A stretch of DNA of 10,132 nt from CAYUYV01 sp964522525 (GCA_964522525.1 CAZFWG010000112.1:1-10132), one strand, 5' to 3'; shown: positions 1 through 8,087, counted from the stretch's first letter. Notes: generated from the letters alone by a model not told the origin. Numbers and translations are program-made.

Positions 1-186
1 TATATCGGCGATCTGATCCAGAAATCCGAGGCGGAGATGCTCCGCACCCCGAATTTCGGGCGCAAGTCGCTGAACGAGATCAAGGAAGTCCTGGCCCAGA
101 TGCAGCTGCATTTGGGCATGGAAGTGCCGAACTGGCCGCCGGAGAACATTGAAGATCTGGCCAAGCGCTTCGAGGACCAGTATTAA
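1..186 (+). CDS. rpoA: RNA polymerase alpha subunit, C-terminal end (partial)
   Basis: This is the last 61 codons of the alpha subunit of RNA polymerase; the 5' part lies outside the window. The visible protein is the end of the alpha C-terminal domain, which contacts UP-element DNA and activators. It reads YIGDLIQKSEAEML, then RTPNFGRKSLNEIKEVL, the helix-hairpin-helix part of alpha-CTD, followed by an acidic tail ending FEDQY. The frame is open from base 1 and stops at TAA 184-186. The gene immediately downstream is rplQ, the order found in nearly all bacterial alpha operons, which independently supports the call. Nothing in the visible part is truncated or frameshifted. Identification is very secure. 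Confidence 0.97.
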   Translation, partial: YIGDLIQKSEAEMLRTPNFGRKSLNEIKEVLAQMQLHLGMEVPNWPPENIEDLAKRFEDQY

Positions 187-203
187 CAACGGCTGACATC
201 TGT

Positions 204-235
204 GGCGCTGACCGGTTGGAAAGACGGTCGGCGCC
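204..235 (+). other. Stem-loop between rpoA and rplQ
   Basis: The arms 204-214 (GGCGCTGACCG) and 225-235 (CGGTCGGCGCC) pair over 11 positions, ten Watson-Crick and one G-U (209 with 230), with a 10-nt loop at 215-224. A pyrimidine-rich CTTTCTT follows at 236-242, which is not a clean U-tract. It could be a partial terminator, an RNA processing or stability element, or a regulatory structure upstream of the rplQ start. The pairing is seen directly; the role is inference. Confidence 0.45.
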
Positions 236-298
236 CTTTCTTCGGTTTGGCGGCTTCAAGTCCAGGCCGGGGAACAAGGCAATTCAGGGAGCACGGCA

Positions 299-712
299 AT
301 GCGTCACGCGCATGGATATCGCAAACTGGGGCGGACATCGACGCACCGCCAAGCCATGATGGCCAATATGGCCGCCTCGCTCATCAAGCATGAGCAGATC
401 AAGACCACACTGCCCAAGGCCAAGGCCCTGCGTCCCTTCGTGGAAAAGCTGGTGACCCTGGGCAAGAAGGGTGACCTCCATGCCCGGCGGGTTGCCATTT
501 CCAAGGTCCGTGACACGGCCATGGTGGGCAAGCTGTTCGAGATTCTGGGCCCGCGCTACGGCTCGCGCGCCGGCGGCTATGTTCGCATTCTCAAGGCGGG
601 TTTCCGCCGGGGGGATTCGGCCCCCATGGCCATTATTGAGTTCGTCGATCGCGACATCGAGGCGAAGGGCAAGGATTCTGGCCCCGTCGTCACTCAGGAT
701 GACGACGAATAG
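299..712 (+). CDS. rplQ: 50S ribosomal protein L17
   Basis: Ribosomal protein L17 of the large subunit, 137 aa, at the upper end of bacterial lengths because of an acidic tail. The N-terminus MRHAHGYRKLGRTSTHRQAM is the diagnostic L17 signature. It is followed by the conserved NMAASLIKHEQIKTTLPKAK segment and the RYGSRAGGYVRILK core at about residues 87-100. The C-terminal tail ends in DDDE, an extension typical of alphaproteobacterial L17. The ATG at 299 is preceded by a purine-rich AGGGAG about 9 nt upstream. It follows rpoA by 112 nt and is the last gene of the alpha operon, closed by the terminator at 741-765. I see nothing abnormal. Confidence 0.98.
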   Translation: MRHAHGYRKLGRTSTHRQAMMANMAASLIKHEQIKTTLPKAKALRPFVEKLVTLGKKGDLHARRVAISKVRDTAMVGKLFEILGPRYGSRAGGYVRILKAGFRRGDSAPMAIIEFVDRDIEAKGKDSGPVVTQDDDE

Positions 713-740
713 GACCGCCTTCGCGGATCACATCAGCTTC

Positions 741-765
741 AAAAGCGGCCCTCGGGGCCGCTTTT
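741..765 (+). terminator. Intrinsic terminator after rplQ
   Basis: A perfect 10-bp stem, AAAAGCGGCC (741-750) against GGCCGCTTTT (756-765), closes a 5-nt loop CTCGG (751-755). The right arm ends in TTTT, giving the U-tract. It lies 28 nt after the rplQ stop, where the ribosomal protein operon should end. The A-run on the left arm means it could also act on the minus strand. Confidence 0.92.
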
Positions 766-780
766 CTGATTCCGGCTGGG

Positions 781-786
781 TATGAT
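781..786 (+). promoter_or_regulatory. Possible -10 element for the GNAT gene
   Basis: TATGAT matches the sigma-70 -10 consensus at five of six positions and sits between the rplQ terminator and the GTG start at 804. No convincing -35 lies 16-18 nt upstream, because that position falls inside the terminator stem. If used, the transcript would have a leader of roughly 11 nt. Weak support, based on one hexamer and its position. Confidence 0.25.
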
Positions 787-803
787 TCCTCTGGGGCCGC
801 GCG

Positions 804-1304
804 GTGCAGGCAATGGTGATTCGGCCAGCGACAGAGGCGGATCGGGACGCCCTCATCGATCTCTTTCTTGAGGTCGTGCGGGCAGGAGACGCGTTCGCCT
901 ATGACCCGGCAACCAATCGGCGGCAGGCCGAGGCATATTGGTTCGCTCCGGACATGGCCGTCTATGCCTGCGAGAGCGATGGTGAGGTTTTGGGATCCTG
1001 CATGATCCGGCCCAATCAACCGGGACTGGGCGATCATGTGGCCAATGCGGGCTTCATGGTGACCGAGAGGGCCAAGGGGCAGGGTTTGGGGCGGGAGATG
1101 GGCCTTTTCGCGCTGCAGGAGGCCGTCCGGCTTGGCTACAGCGCCATGCAGTTCAATTTCGTGGTGGCGAGCAATCAGGGTGCCTTGGCCCTGTGGCACT
1201 CCCTGGGCTTTGAGATCATTGGCCGGGTGCCCAAGGCGTTCCGCCACGCCCAAGAAGGCCCCACGGATGTGTTTGTCATGTACCGTTCATTGACGACAGT
1301 GTAG
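804..1304 (+). CDS. GNAT family N-acetyltransferase
   Basis: A single-domain Gcn5-related N-acetyltransferase of 166 aa, which would transfer an acetyl group from acetyl-CoA to an unknown amine. The N-terminal strand MVIRPATEADRDAL is typical of the fold. Motif A is at about residues 82-100, with F-M-V and then RAKGQGLG, fitting the acetyl-CoA pyrophosphate loop pattern R-x-x-G-x-G. Motif B follows as NQGALALWHSLGFEIIGRVP (about 124-143), with the conserved Asn and the LGF turn. The start is uncertain: GTG at 804 has GGGG about 7 nt upstream, while an in-frame ATG at 813 would give a 163-residue protein but has no well-spaced ribosome site. It stands alone between the rplQ terminator and the protease gene, so its substrate cannot be inferred from context. 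Confidence 0.88.
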   Translation: MQAMVIRPATEADRDALIDLFLEVVRAGDAFAYDPATNRRQAEAYWFAPDMAVYACESDGEVLGSCMIRPNQPGLGDHVANAGFMVTERAKGQGLGREMGLFALQEAVRLGYSAMQFNFVVASNQGALALWHSLGFEIIGRVPKAFRHAQEGPTDVFVMYRSLTTV

Positions 1305-1358
1305 CTGACAGGATGGATGGTGGCCGGATCTCCGGCGGAGGGTTCTTCGGGACGGCAT

Positions 1359-1388
1359 CTTGACCTCGAGCGGGGGGCGAGACCACAT
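1359..1388 (+). promoter_or_regulatory. Possible heat-shock-type promoter of the HtrA gene
   Basis: CTTGACC at 1359-1365 is followed, after a 17-nt spacer, by CCACAT at 1383-1388. The CTTG element resembles the -35 of alphaproteobacterial RpoH (sigma-32) promoters, and the downstream box is C-rich as expected. The match to the housekeeping -10 is poor. Initiation would fall near 1395, about 30 nt before the ATG at 1425. The match is seen in the sequence; sigma factor assignment is inference. Confidence 0.3.
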
Positions 1389-1424
1389 CCCAGAGAGAAG
1401 TCTAAGACAAGAGGACATGCGCGC

Positions 1425-2864
<1,440 letters not shown>

Positions 2865-2893
2865 ACCTGTGCCAAGGCCCTGAGCGAGGCGCC

Positions 2894-4210
2894 ATGACAA
2901 GCCTGTTCGAAGCCGCCGGTCTGGAAGCGGACGCGCCCCGTCCGCTTGCGGATCGCCTGCGGCCTCAACGGCTTGATGATGTGGTGGGGCAGGATCATCT
3001 GCTGACCCCGGACGCGCCCCTTGGGCGCATGGCCGCCCAGGGCCGGGTGGTTTCTTCGATCCTCTGGGGGCCGCCCGGCACGGGCAAGACCACCATCGCC
3101 CGCCTCCTGGCCGATGTGTCCGGCCTGCATTTCGAACAGATCTCCGCCATTTTCTCCGGCGTCGCGGATCTGCGGAAAGTGTTCGACGCCGCCAAGGCCC
3201 GGCGTCAGACCGGGCAGGGCACCTTGCTTTTCGTCGATGAGATCCACCGCTTCAACCGGGCCCAGCAGGACGGCTTTCTGCCCCATATGGAGGACGGCAC
3301 GATCGTGCTCATTGGTGCGACGACGGAAAATCCGTCCTTTGAGCTTAATCCCGCCGTGCTGTCCCGGGCCCAGGTGCTGGTCCTCAAACGCCTGGATGAG
3401 AATGCTCTCGCGATCCTTGTCGACCGCGCCGAAGCCCAGGCGGAGCGCACGCTCCCCCTTGAGGATGAGGCCAAGGCGCTGCTCCTCACCCTGGCGGACG
3501 GGGATGGGCGTTACCTCCTGAACCTTGTGGAGGATTTGCTGGCCCTGGACACGGAAACGCCCCTCGGCGCCGAGGCCCTGCTCCAGGCGATCCAGAAACG
3601 CGCGCCCCTCTATGACAAGGGCCAGGAAGCCCACTACAATCTGATCAGTGCCCTTCATAAGTCCGTGCGCGGCTCGGACTGTGATGCCTCCCTCTATTAT
3701 CTCGCGCGCATGCTGGCGGGGGGCGAGGATCCCCTCTATATCGCGCGGCGCATGATCCGCATGGCAAGCGAGGACATCGGCCTGGCGGATCCGGACGCCT
3801 TGAACCACGCCTTGCGGGCGCGGGAAGCCTATGAAGTCTTGGGTTCTCCGGAGGGTGAATTGGCGCTGGCCCAATGCGTCATCTATCTCGCGACGGCGCC
3901 GAAATCGAATGCCGCCTACACGGCCTTCAAGGCGGGCATGCGGGCGGCCAAGGAAACGGGGTCCCTCATGCCGCCGGCCCATATCCTGAACAGCCCCACA
4001 AAGCTCATGAAGTCCCTGGGCTATGGCGTGGGGTACGCCTATGATCACGATACGCCGGAAGCCTTTTCCGGACAGAACTATTTCCCCGACACCATGGAGC
4101 GTCAGCAATTCTATCACCCCACGGAGCGCGGCTTTGAGCGGGAGGTGAAGAAAAGACTGACCTATTGGCAAGGCTTGCGGGCCAAGGCATCGGCGGGTAA
4201 GAACGCGTAA
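2894..4210 (+). CDS. rarA: Replication-associated recombination protein A (RarA/MgsA AAA+ ATPase)
   Basis: A cytoplasmic AAA+ ATPase of 438 aa, the family's usual length, related to clamp-loader subunits and to yeast Mgs1/human WRNIP1. It acts at stalled replication forks and single-strand DNA ends. Visible motifs are Walker A GPPGTGKT (59-66), Walker B LLFVDEIHRFNRAQQD starting at 111 (Asp115, Glu116), sensor 1 GATTENPSF (141-149) and a candidate arginine finger Arg158 in LSRAQ. The C-terminal half holds the tetramerisation region, including the characteristic SVRGSD and DPLYIARRMIRMASEDIGL segments. The ATG at 2894 has GAGCGAGG upstream. It lies 29 nt after the protease gene and its TAA abuts the crcB ATG. 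The function is known from relatives; the motifs are seen here and intact. Confidence 0.97.
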   Translation: MTSLFEAAGLEADAPRPLADRLRPQRLDDVVGQDHLLTPDAPLGRMAAQGRVVSSILWGPPGTGKTTIARLLADVSGLHFEQISAIFSGVADLRKVFDAAKARRQTGQGTLLFVDEIHRFNRAQQDGFLPHMEDGTIVLIGATTENPSFELNPAVLSRAQVLVLKRLDENALAILVDRAEAQAERTLPLEDEAKALLLTLADGDGRYLLNLVEDLLALDTETPLGAEALLQAIQKRAPLYDKGQEAHYNLISALHKSVRGSDCDASLYYLARMLAGGEDPLYIARRMIRMASEDIGLADPDALNHALRAREAYEVLGSPEGELALAQCVIYLATAPKSNAAYTAFKAGMRAAKETGSLMPPAHILNSPTKLMKSLGYGVGYAYDHDTPEAFSGQNYFPDTMERQQFYHPTERGFEREVKKRLTYWQGLRAKASAGKNA

Positions 4211-4627
4211 ATGGCTCCCCCTCTTGTCAATCTGTCTCTCATTCCCTGGGTCGCCCTGGGCGGCGCGCTGGGGGCAACGGCCCGGTTTGTTCTTGGCTCC
4301 CTTCTTTTGCGTCTTACGGGCCCTGCCTTTCCCTGGGGCACTTTGAGCGTCAATGTGCTGGGCTCCTTCGCCATGGGTCTTGCTGCTGTTCTTTTCGTTC
4401 AGAGCATGGGCGAGGGCGCCGGTCCCCGGGCGTTCGCCATGGTCGGCGTGTTGGGCGGGTTCACCACTTTCTCGGCCTTTTCCCTCGATGTCTTCATTCT
4501 GGTGGAGCGGGGCAATGTGACGGCGGCAGGGCTTTATGTGGGCCTGTCGGTCGCTACGTCCATTCTGGCCCTCGTTGCCGGGGTGATCCTGGCCAGAAAC
4601 CTGTTCCCCGTCGGAGGCCTATCATGA
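4211..4627 (+). CDS. crcB: Fluoride ion channel CrcB/Fluc
   Basis: A small four-helix membrane protein of 138 aa. Fluc proteins assemble as antiparallel dual-topology dimers and let fluoride leave the cell. Signature segments are GALGATARF (18-26), WGTLSVNVLGSF (42-53) with the pore Asn48, and GGFTTFSAFS (82-91) with the pore-lining Phe/Thr/Ser residues. Hydrophobic helices lie at about 11-32, 43-65, 74-97 and 104-128. The ATG follows the rarA TAA with no spacer (TAAATG) and only a distant weak GGCGGG lies upstream, so translation is probably coupled to rarA. The last codons overlap the next gene by 4 nt (ATGA). No fluoride riboswitch can be upstream in a leader because that sequence is rarA coding. 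A single gene copy fits a homodimer. Confidence 0.95.
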   Translation: MAPPLVNLSLIPWVALGGALGATARFVLGSLLLRLTGPAFPWGTLSVNVLGSFAMGLAAVLFVQSMGEGAGPRAFAMVGVLGGFTTFSAFSLDVFILVERGNVTAAGLYVGLSVATSILALVAGVILARNLFPVGGLS

Positions 4628-5613
4628 GTGGTGTGCAGACCATCGCCGTGACTGACGGTGAAGAGGGCCTGCGGCTCGATCGCTGGTTCCGTCAGCATTT
4701 CCCCGATCTGGGCCATGGACGCCTTGAGAAACTGCTCCGTACGGGGCAGGTGCGGGTTGACGGGGGCCGGGTCAAGGCAAGCCACCGTTTGAGCGCCGGC
4801 GAGGTCGTGCGGGTGCCGCCCCTCAACCACGGATCTGCCGAAAAACCGAAACCCAAGTCCCGGGTATCGCCAGAGGACGAAGCATTCCTGCGGGACCTTA
4901 TTCTCCACAAGGATGATGCCGTTCTGGTGCTGAACAAGCCTTTTGGTCTTGCGGTCCAGGGCGGCACCAAGACGGTCCGCCACCTGGACGGTCTCCTCGA
5001 CGGCTTGCGTCTCGATGCGGCTGAGCGCCCGCGCCTCGTTCACAGGCTTGACCGGGACACGAGCGGTGTCATCGTTCTGGCGCGCTCCCGGAAGGCTGCG
5101 GCGGTGCTTGGTGACGCCTTCAAGGCGCGGGAGACCCGCAAGATCTATTGGGGGCTCGTGCATGGCGTGCCCCCCTTGCGCAATGGGGACATCAAGGCAC
5201 CCTTGAAGAAGACCATGGTGCCGGGCGCGGAAGGGGAAAAGGTGCTGGTGGCGCGGCCCGGCGACAAGGAGGGGCGTCCGGCGCTGACCCGCTATGGCAC
5301 CGTGTTCCAGGCGGCCCAGAAAGCGACCTGGCTCGCGCTCATGCCGGTCACGGGGCGCACCCATCAATTGCGTGTCCATTGCAGCCATATGGGCACGCCC
5401 TTGGTGGGGGACATCAAATACGGCTATGGCGCGAACCGCCCGCCGCTTGGCGGTGTGGCCGAGGGTCTCCACCTCCATGCCTTTTCCCTTGATATCGCCC
5501 ATCCCGATGGCGGCATTCTCTCGGTCCAGGCACCCCTGCCGCCCCATATGCGCGAAACCTGGGATCTTTTCGGTTTTGACGCCGATCATTGGACGGATCC
5601 GTTTGAGAGCTGA
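4624..5613 (+). CDS. rluC: RluA-family 23S rRNA pseudouridine synthase (RluC-like)
   Basis: An RNA pseudouridine synthase of 329 aa that isomerises specific uridines, most likely in 23S rRNA. An N-terminal S4 RNA-binding domain covers about residues 16-66 (LRLDRWFRQHFPDL, KLLRTGQVRVDGGRVK, GEVVRVPP). The catalytic domain follows, with LNKPFGLAVQGG (103-114) and the RluA motif HRLDRDTSG with catalytic Asp143. TGRTHQLRVHCSHMGTPLVG supplies the conserved substrate-binding segment. Length and S4 domain fit RluC or RluD, and the RluC assignment over RluD is a guess from general similarity. The ATG overlaps the crcB stop (ATGA), implying translational coupling. The stop TGA is followed at once by an in-frame TAG. 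Confidence 0.9.
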   Translation: MSGVQTIAVTDGEEGLRLDRWFRQHFPDLGHGRLEKLLRTGQVRVDGGRVKASHRLSAGEVVRVPPLNHGSAEKPKPKSRVSPEDEAFLRDLILHKDDAVLVLNKPFGLAVQGGTKTVRHLDGLLDGLRLDAAERPRLVHRLDRDTSGVIVLARSRKAAAVLGDAFKARETRKIYWGLVHGVPPLRNGDIKAPLKKTMVPGAEGEKVLVARPGDKEGRPALTRYGTVFQAAQKATWLALMPVTGRTHQLRVHCSHMGTPLVGDIKYGYGANRPPLGGVAEGLHLHAFSLDIAHPDGGILSVQAPLPPHMRETWDLFGFDADHWTDPFES

Positions 5614-5623
5614 TAGTCTGGCT

Positions 5624-5645
5624 GTCCGTGCCGGGCAGGCCGGAC
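5624..5645 (+). other. Small intercistronic hairpin between rluC and the HAD gene
   Basis: GTCCG (5624-5628) pairs with CGGAC (5641-5645) and GCC (5630-5632) with GGC (5638-5640), leaving T5629 bulged and a GGGCA loop. There is no T-run after it, so it is not a standard terminator. In GC-rich DNA such a stem can arise by chance; it may modulate mRNA processing within the operon. Confidence 0.2.
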
Positions 5646-5679
5646 CCCACAACCAGAAGAACGATCAGCAGGAAACGCC

Positions 5680-6378
5680 ATGACCAACGGCCCCCTCCAT
5701 CTTGTTGTATTCGACTATGAAGGCACGCTGGTCGACAGCCACGCCGGTTTCCATACGGCCTTTTCCGCCGCCTTCATGGCCATCGGCCGCACACCGCCCG
5801 AAGAAGCCCAGACCCGCGCCCTGGTCGGCCTGCCCCTGCGCGAGGCCGTGTCCCGCTTCATCAAGGATCCGGACGCCAAGACCCTGTCGACTTTTTCCAA
5901 GGCGTGGCAGGCGGCGCGAAATTTTGTCAGCACGGGTACGACGGCGCCCGATACCCTGATCCCTGGCACCCGCACCGTGCTGGAAACCCTGGAAAAGGGC
6001 GAAGTGCTCATGGGGATTGCCACCAACCGCTCGCGCCGGGGCCTTGACGAAAGCTTGAAACGCCACGACATCGCGCGTTTTTTCGTGGCGACACGGACGG
6101 CGGACGATGCCCATGCCAAGCCCCATCCCGCCATGTTGGAGGATCTCCTCAAGGCCACGGGTGTCGAGGCCGCCGGGGCCGTGATGGTCGGGGACACGAC
6201 CACGGATATGGAACTGGCTCGTAACGCGGGTGTGCCCGCCATCGGCGTGAGTTGGGGGTCCCAGGAGCGGGATGTGCTGTTGAAGGCCGGGGCCGTGACC
6301 GTAATTGATCGGTATGCGGAATTGGGTAACGCCTTGCGCCAGGTCTGGCTGCCGGAAGGCGTGTCCGTCGCGGGGTAG
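5680..6378 (+). CDS. HAD-IA family hydrolase (phosphoglycolate phosphatase-like)
   Basis: A haloacid dehalogenase-superfamily hydrolase of 232 aa, the size of Gph-like phosphatases; the substrate is unknown. Motif I is VVFDYEGTLVDS with nucleophile Asp12. Motif II is in GIATNRS (Thr115), motif III is Lys147 in HAKPHPAM, and motif IV is GDTTTDMELARNAG (Asp172, Asp176). An alpha-helical cap lies between motifs I and II, typical of subclass IA. One residue is odd: position 14, two after the nucleophile, is Glu (codon GAA) where these phosphatases have the general acid/base Asp. ATG 5680 has AGCAGGAA about 6 nt upstream. It follows rluC by 66 nt and precedes the ATP12 gene by 11 nt, so it is probably cotranscribed. 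Confidence 0.88.
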   Translation: MTNGPLHLVVFDYEGTLVDSHAGFHTAFSAAFMAIGRTPPEEAQTRALVGLPLREAVSRFIKDPDAKTLSTFSKAWQAARNFVSTGTTAPDTLIPGTRTVLETLEKGEVLMGIATNRSRRGLDESLKRHDIARFFVATRTADDAHAKPHPAMLEDLLKATGVEAAGAVMVGDTTTDMELARNAGVPAIGVSWGSQERDVLLKAGAVTVIDRYAELGNALRQVWLPEGVSVAG

Positions 6379-6389
6379 GGGAACGAGGC

Positions 6390-7085
6390 ATGAAACGCTT
6401 CTATGAGGCGGTTGATATCGCACCGCAGGCGGAAGGCTTTGCGGTCCTTCTTGACGGCAAGACCGTGAAAACGCCGGGCGGCCGGCTCCTGTGTTTGCCG
6501 GCGCGGGCCTTGAGCGAGGCCGTTGCCGGGGAGTGGGCCGCCCAGGAAGAACACGTCAAACCCCAGACCATGGCCTTTACCCGCTTTGCCAATACGGTGC
6601 TTGACGGCATCGCGCCGGACAGGTCCGGTGTCGTCCTCGCGGTCGCCGAGATTTTCGGCAGCGACTTGTTGTGCTATCGCGCGGCCCATCCGGAAGATTT
6701 GGCCGACCAGCAGGCCGAGGCCTGGGATCCGATCCTCGCCTGGATACGGGAGATCCGGAGCATTGATCTCACGACCACACGGGGCGTCATGCATGTGCCT
6801 CAGTCTGAAACGTCCCTGGGCGCGGCAAAAGCGTGGCTTGAGGGGCTTGACCCTTATCGTTTGGCGGCGGTGCATATGGCCGCGACCCTGACCGGGTCCG
6901 GTGTTCTGGCCCTGGCGCTGGCGGAAGGTCATCTCGATGCGGACAGAGCTTGGGCCTTGTCCAGGCTCGATGAGGACTGGCAGATCCGCCAATGGGGTGA
7001 GGACGCCGAAGCCGTTGCCCGCGCCAAAGCCCATCGGGCGGAACTCGACACGGCCGCGCGGGTGTTGGGGTGGGTTGCCGCCTGA
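6390..7085 (+). CDS. ATP12 family F1-ATPase assembly chaperone
   Basis: A homologue, 231 aa, of mitochondrial Atp12, which binds the F1 alpha subunit and helps assemble the F1 sector of ATP synthase. The family is typical of Alphaproteobacteria and mitochondria. Recognisable segments are the N-terminal RFYEAVDI, LDGKTVKTPGGRLLCLP (21-37), EWAAQ then HVKPQTMAFTRFANTVLD (48-72), CYRAAHPEDLADQQAEAWDP (95-114) and the C-terminal AWALSRLDEDWQIRQWGEDAEA (187-208). The ATG at 6390 has GGGGAACGAGG just upstream. It is the last gene of the plus-strand run. No clear intrinsic terminator follows: the short GCGTT/AACGC repeat near 7090-7108 lacks a T-run. Gene order after rluC and a HAD gene supports the call. 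Confidence 0.92.
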   Translation: MKRFYEAVDIAPQAEGFAVLLDGKTVKTPGGRLLCLPARALSEAVAGEWAAQEEHVKPQTMAFTRFANTVLDGIAPDRSGVVLAVAEIFGSDLLCYRAAHPEDLADQQAEAWDPILAWIREIRSIDLTTTRGVMHVPQSETSLGAAKAWLEGLDPYRLAAVHMAATLTGSGVLALALAEGHLDADRAWALSRLDEDWQIRQWGEDAEAVARAKAHRAELDTAARVLGWVAA

Positions 7086-7343
7086 CGGGCGTTCTTGATT
7101 GAAACGCAGTCGATGGGTTTCCAACAAATCAGACGGAAAAATTGATGACGGCCAGATCGGGATCAAAACGACGTGCCCAGTTTTCAATGACTCCCGACCC
7201 CCGATGGCGCAATGGTGGTTTGGGATGACTTTGGTGGTCCCCGGTTTTCTGCCCCGAAACGCGCCTTAAGCAAAAACGTTGAGCTTTTCTTGCTGCGGAT
7301 CAAAGTGAAACGGCTCCTGGGCAGCGACCAGGATGAAAGGCGG
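7086..7343. other. Non-coding spacer before the membrane protein gene
   Basis: About 260 nt between the ATP12 stop and the chosen start of the membrane protein. It is more A/T-rich than the flanking genes, for example around 7120-7150. I find no tRNA, no strong terminator and no convincing -35/-10 pair. The frame of the downstream gene is open from an ATG at 7212, so part of it could be coding, but that extension (cationic, with no good ribosome site at 7212) does not look like the start of this protein. Confidence 0.4.
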
Positions 7344-8069
7344 ATGGCTTTTATGGAAAATCAGGCCGCATACAAATGGCTCGCCCGTGGGATTGGCCTT
7401 GCTTTGCTCCTGGCCTTCGCGCTCGCGGCTTATGAGGGTTTCGTCCTCGGGGGTGACGCACTTGCCACCTCTGCCGATAAAGGACGCAGCGCATTTCTTG
7501 ATGTGCTGGGCACACTTATGCTGTTTGACGCGATCGGGGTCGGGCTGACGATGCTGGTCGCAATTGGCTTTTTCATCCTTCTGCGTCCCATCAATCCAGG
7601 GGTGTCTTTCGTTGCAGGCGTCCTGCGGTTTGTACCAGCGGGGTTCACGGGCGCGGGTCTCTACGGTGCCTACGGCGTCTGGGGCGGGCTGCAAGGCGCG
7701 GCACCCACCGACACCGAGGCTTTGAACGAAATCGCCGAACGGCTGCAAGGCCTGGATTTTGATTTCTTTCATTGGGGGCTTATTGCCGCCTCCGCCAGCG
7801 CGATACTTGTGTATGCGTTATTATTCGCAGGAAGATTGATCCCGCGCCTGATCGCTGGCTATGGCGTGGTCGCATCGATCGGGGCTATTGTCGGCGCGTC
7901 CTCCATCTACCTTGCACCGACAGTATCAGAAATCATGTTCCCCGCCTATGTCGCGGCCAACGCGATTGCCTATGTAAGCTTGATGCTGTGGCTCATTCTT
8001 TTTGGGGTGAATACAGACTATTGGCATGGCCGATCTACCCAAGGCTCGGCATCATTAGAGGATCGGTAG
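7344..8069 (+). CDS. Six-helix integral membrane protein of unknown function (possibly DUF4386-like)
   Basis: A polytopic membrane protein of 241 aa that I do not recognise with certainty. Hydrophobic segments lie at about residues 14-36, 56-80, 86-112, 142-164, 168-190 and 199-222. A soluble, charged stretch falls between helices 3 and 4 (about 115-140), and there is a short polar tail. LLRPINPGVSFVAGVLRFV, FFHWGL and GRLIPRLIAGYG resemble the layout of DUF4386 proteins; this is from memory and tentative. ATG 7344 is chosen because AGGA lies 10 nt upstream; ATG 7353 and the in-frame ATG 7212 are alternatives. Base composition is less GC-rich than its neighbours, with codons such as TTA and ATA. 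It converges on the sterol desaturase gene with 9 nt between stops, which argues against cotranscription with it. Confidence 0.75.
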   Translation: MAFMENQAAYKWLARGIGLALLLAFALAAYEGFVLGGDALATSADKGRSAFLDVLGTLMLFDAIGVGLTMLVAIGFFILLRPINPGVSFVAGVLRFVPAGFTGAGLYGAYGVWGGLQGAAPTDTEALNEIAERLQGLDFDFFHWGLIAASASAILVYALLFAGRLIPRLIAGYGVVASIGAIVGASSIYLAPTVSEIMFPAYVAANAIAYVSLMLWLILFGVNTDYWHGRSTQGSASLEDR

Positions 8070-8087
8070 GCGGCGCCCCTACGATCC
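8060..8087. terminator. Candidate bidirectional terminator hairpin across two convergent stop codons
   Basis: GGATCG (8060-8065) pairs with CGATCC (8082-8087), and TAGG (8067-8070) with CCTA (8078-8081). G8066 is bulged and the loop is CGGCGCC (8071-8077). The stem has 10 bp and includes both stop codons: TAG 8067-8069 of the plus gene and the minus-strand TAG at 8081-8079. Neither side has a strong T-run (TTCTTTGT lies a few bases on at 8092), so termination efficiency is uncertain. Pairing is seen; function is inferred from position. Confidence 0.5.

Noticed and set aside
1317..1424. N-terminal extension of the HtrA protein starting at 1317
   Set aside because: It would put 36 polar residues before a clear signal peptide, and the internal ATG at 1425 has the better ribosome site.
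4180..4211. Fluoride riboswitch upstream of crcB
   Set aside because: There is no intergenic space; the sequence before the ATG is rarA coding, and I see no riboswitch-like pseudoknot.
5715..7187. Minus-strand open frame of 490 codons across the HAD and ATP12 genes
   Set aside because: It spans two well-supported genes and their junction, and the product is rich in Arg, Pro and Gly with no domain.
7086..7343. A tRNA, small RNA or intrinsic terminator in the spacer after ATP12
   Set aside because: No cloverleaf arms, TTC loop or GC stem with a T-run could be found; only a weak 5-bp inverted repeat near 7090-7108.
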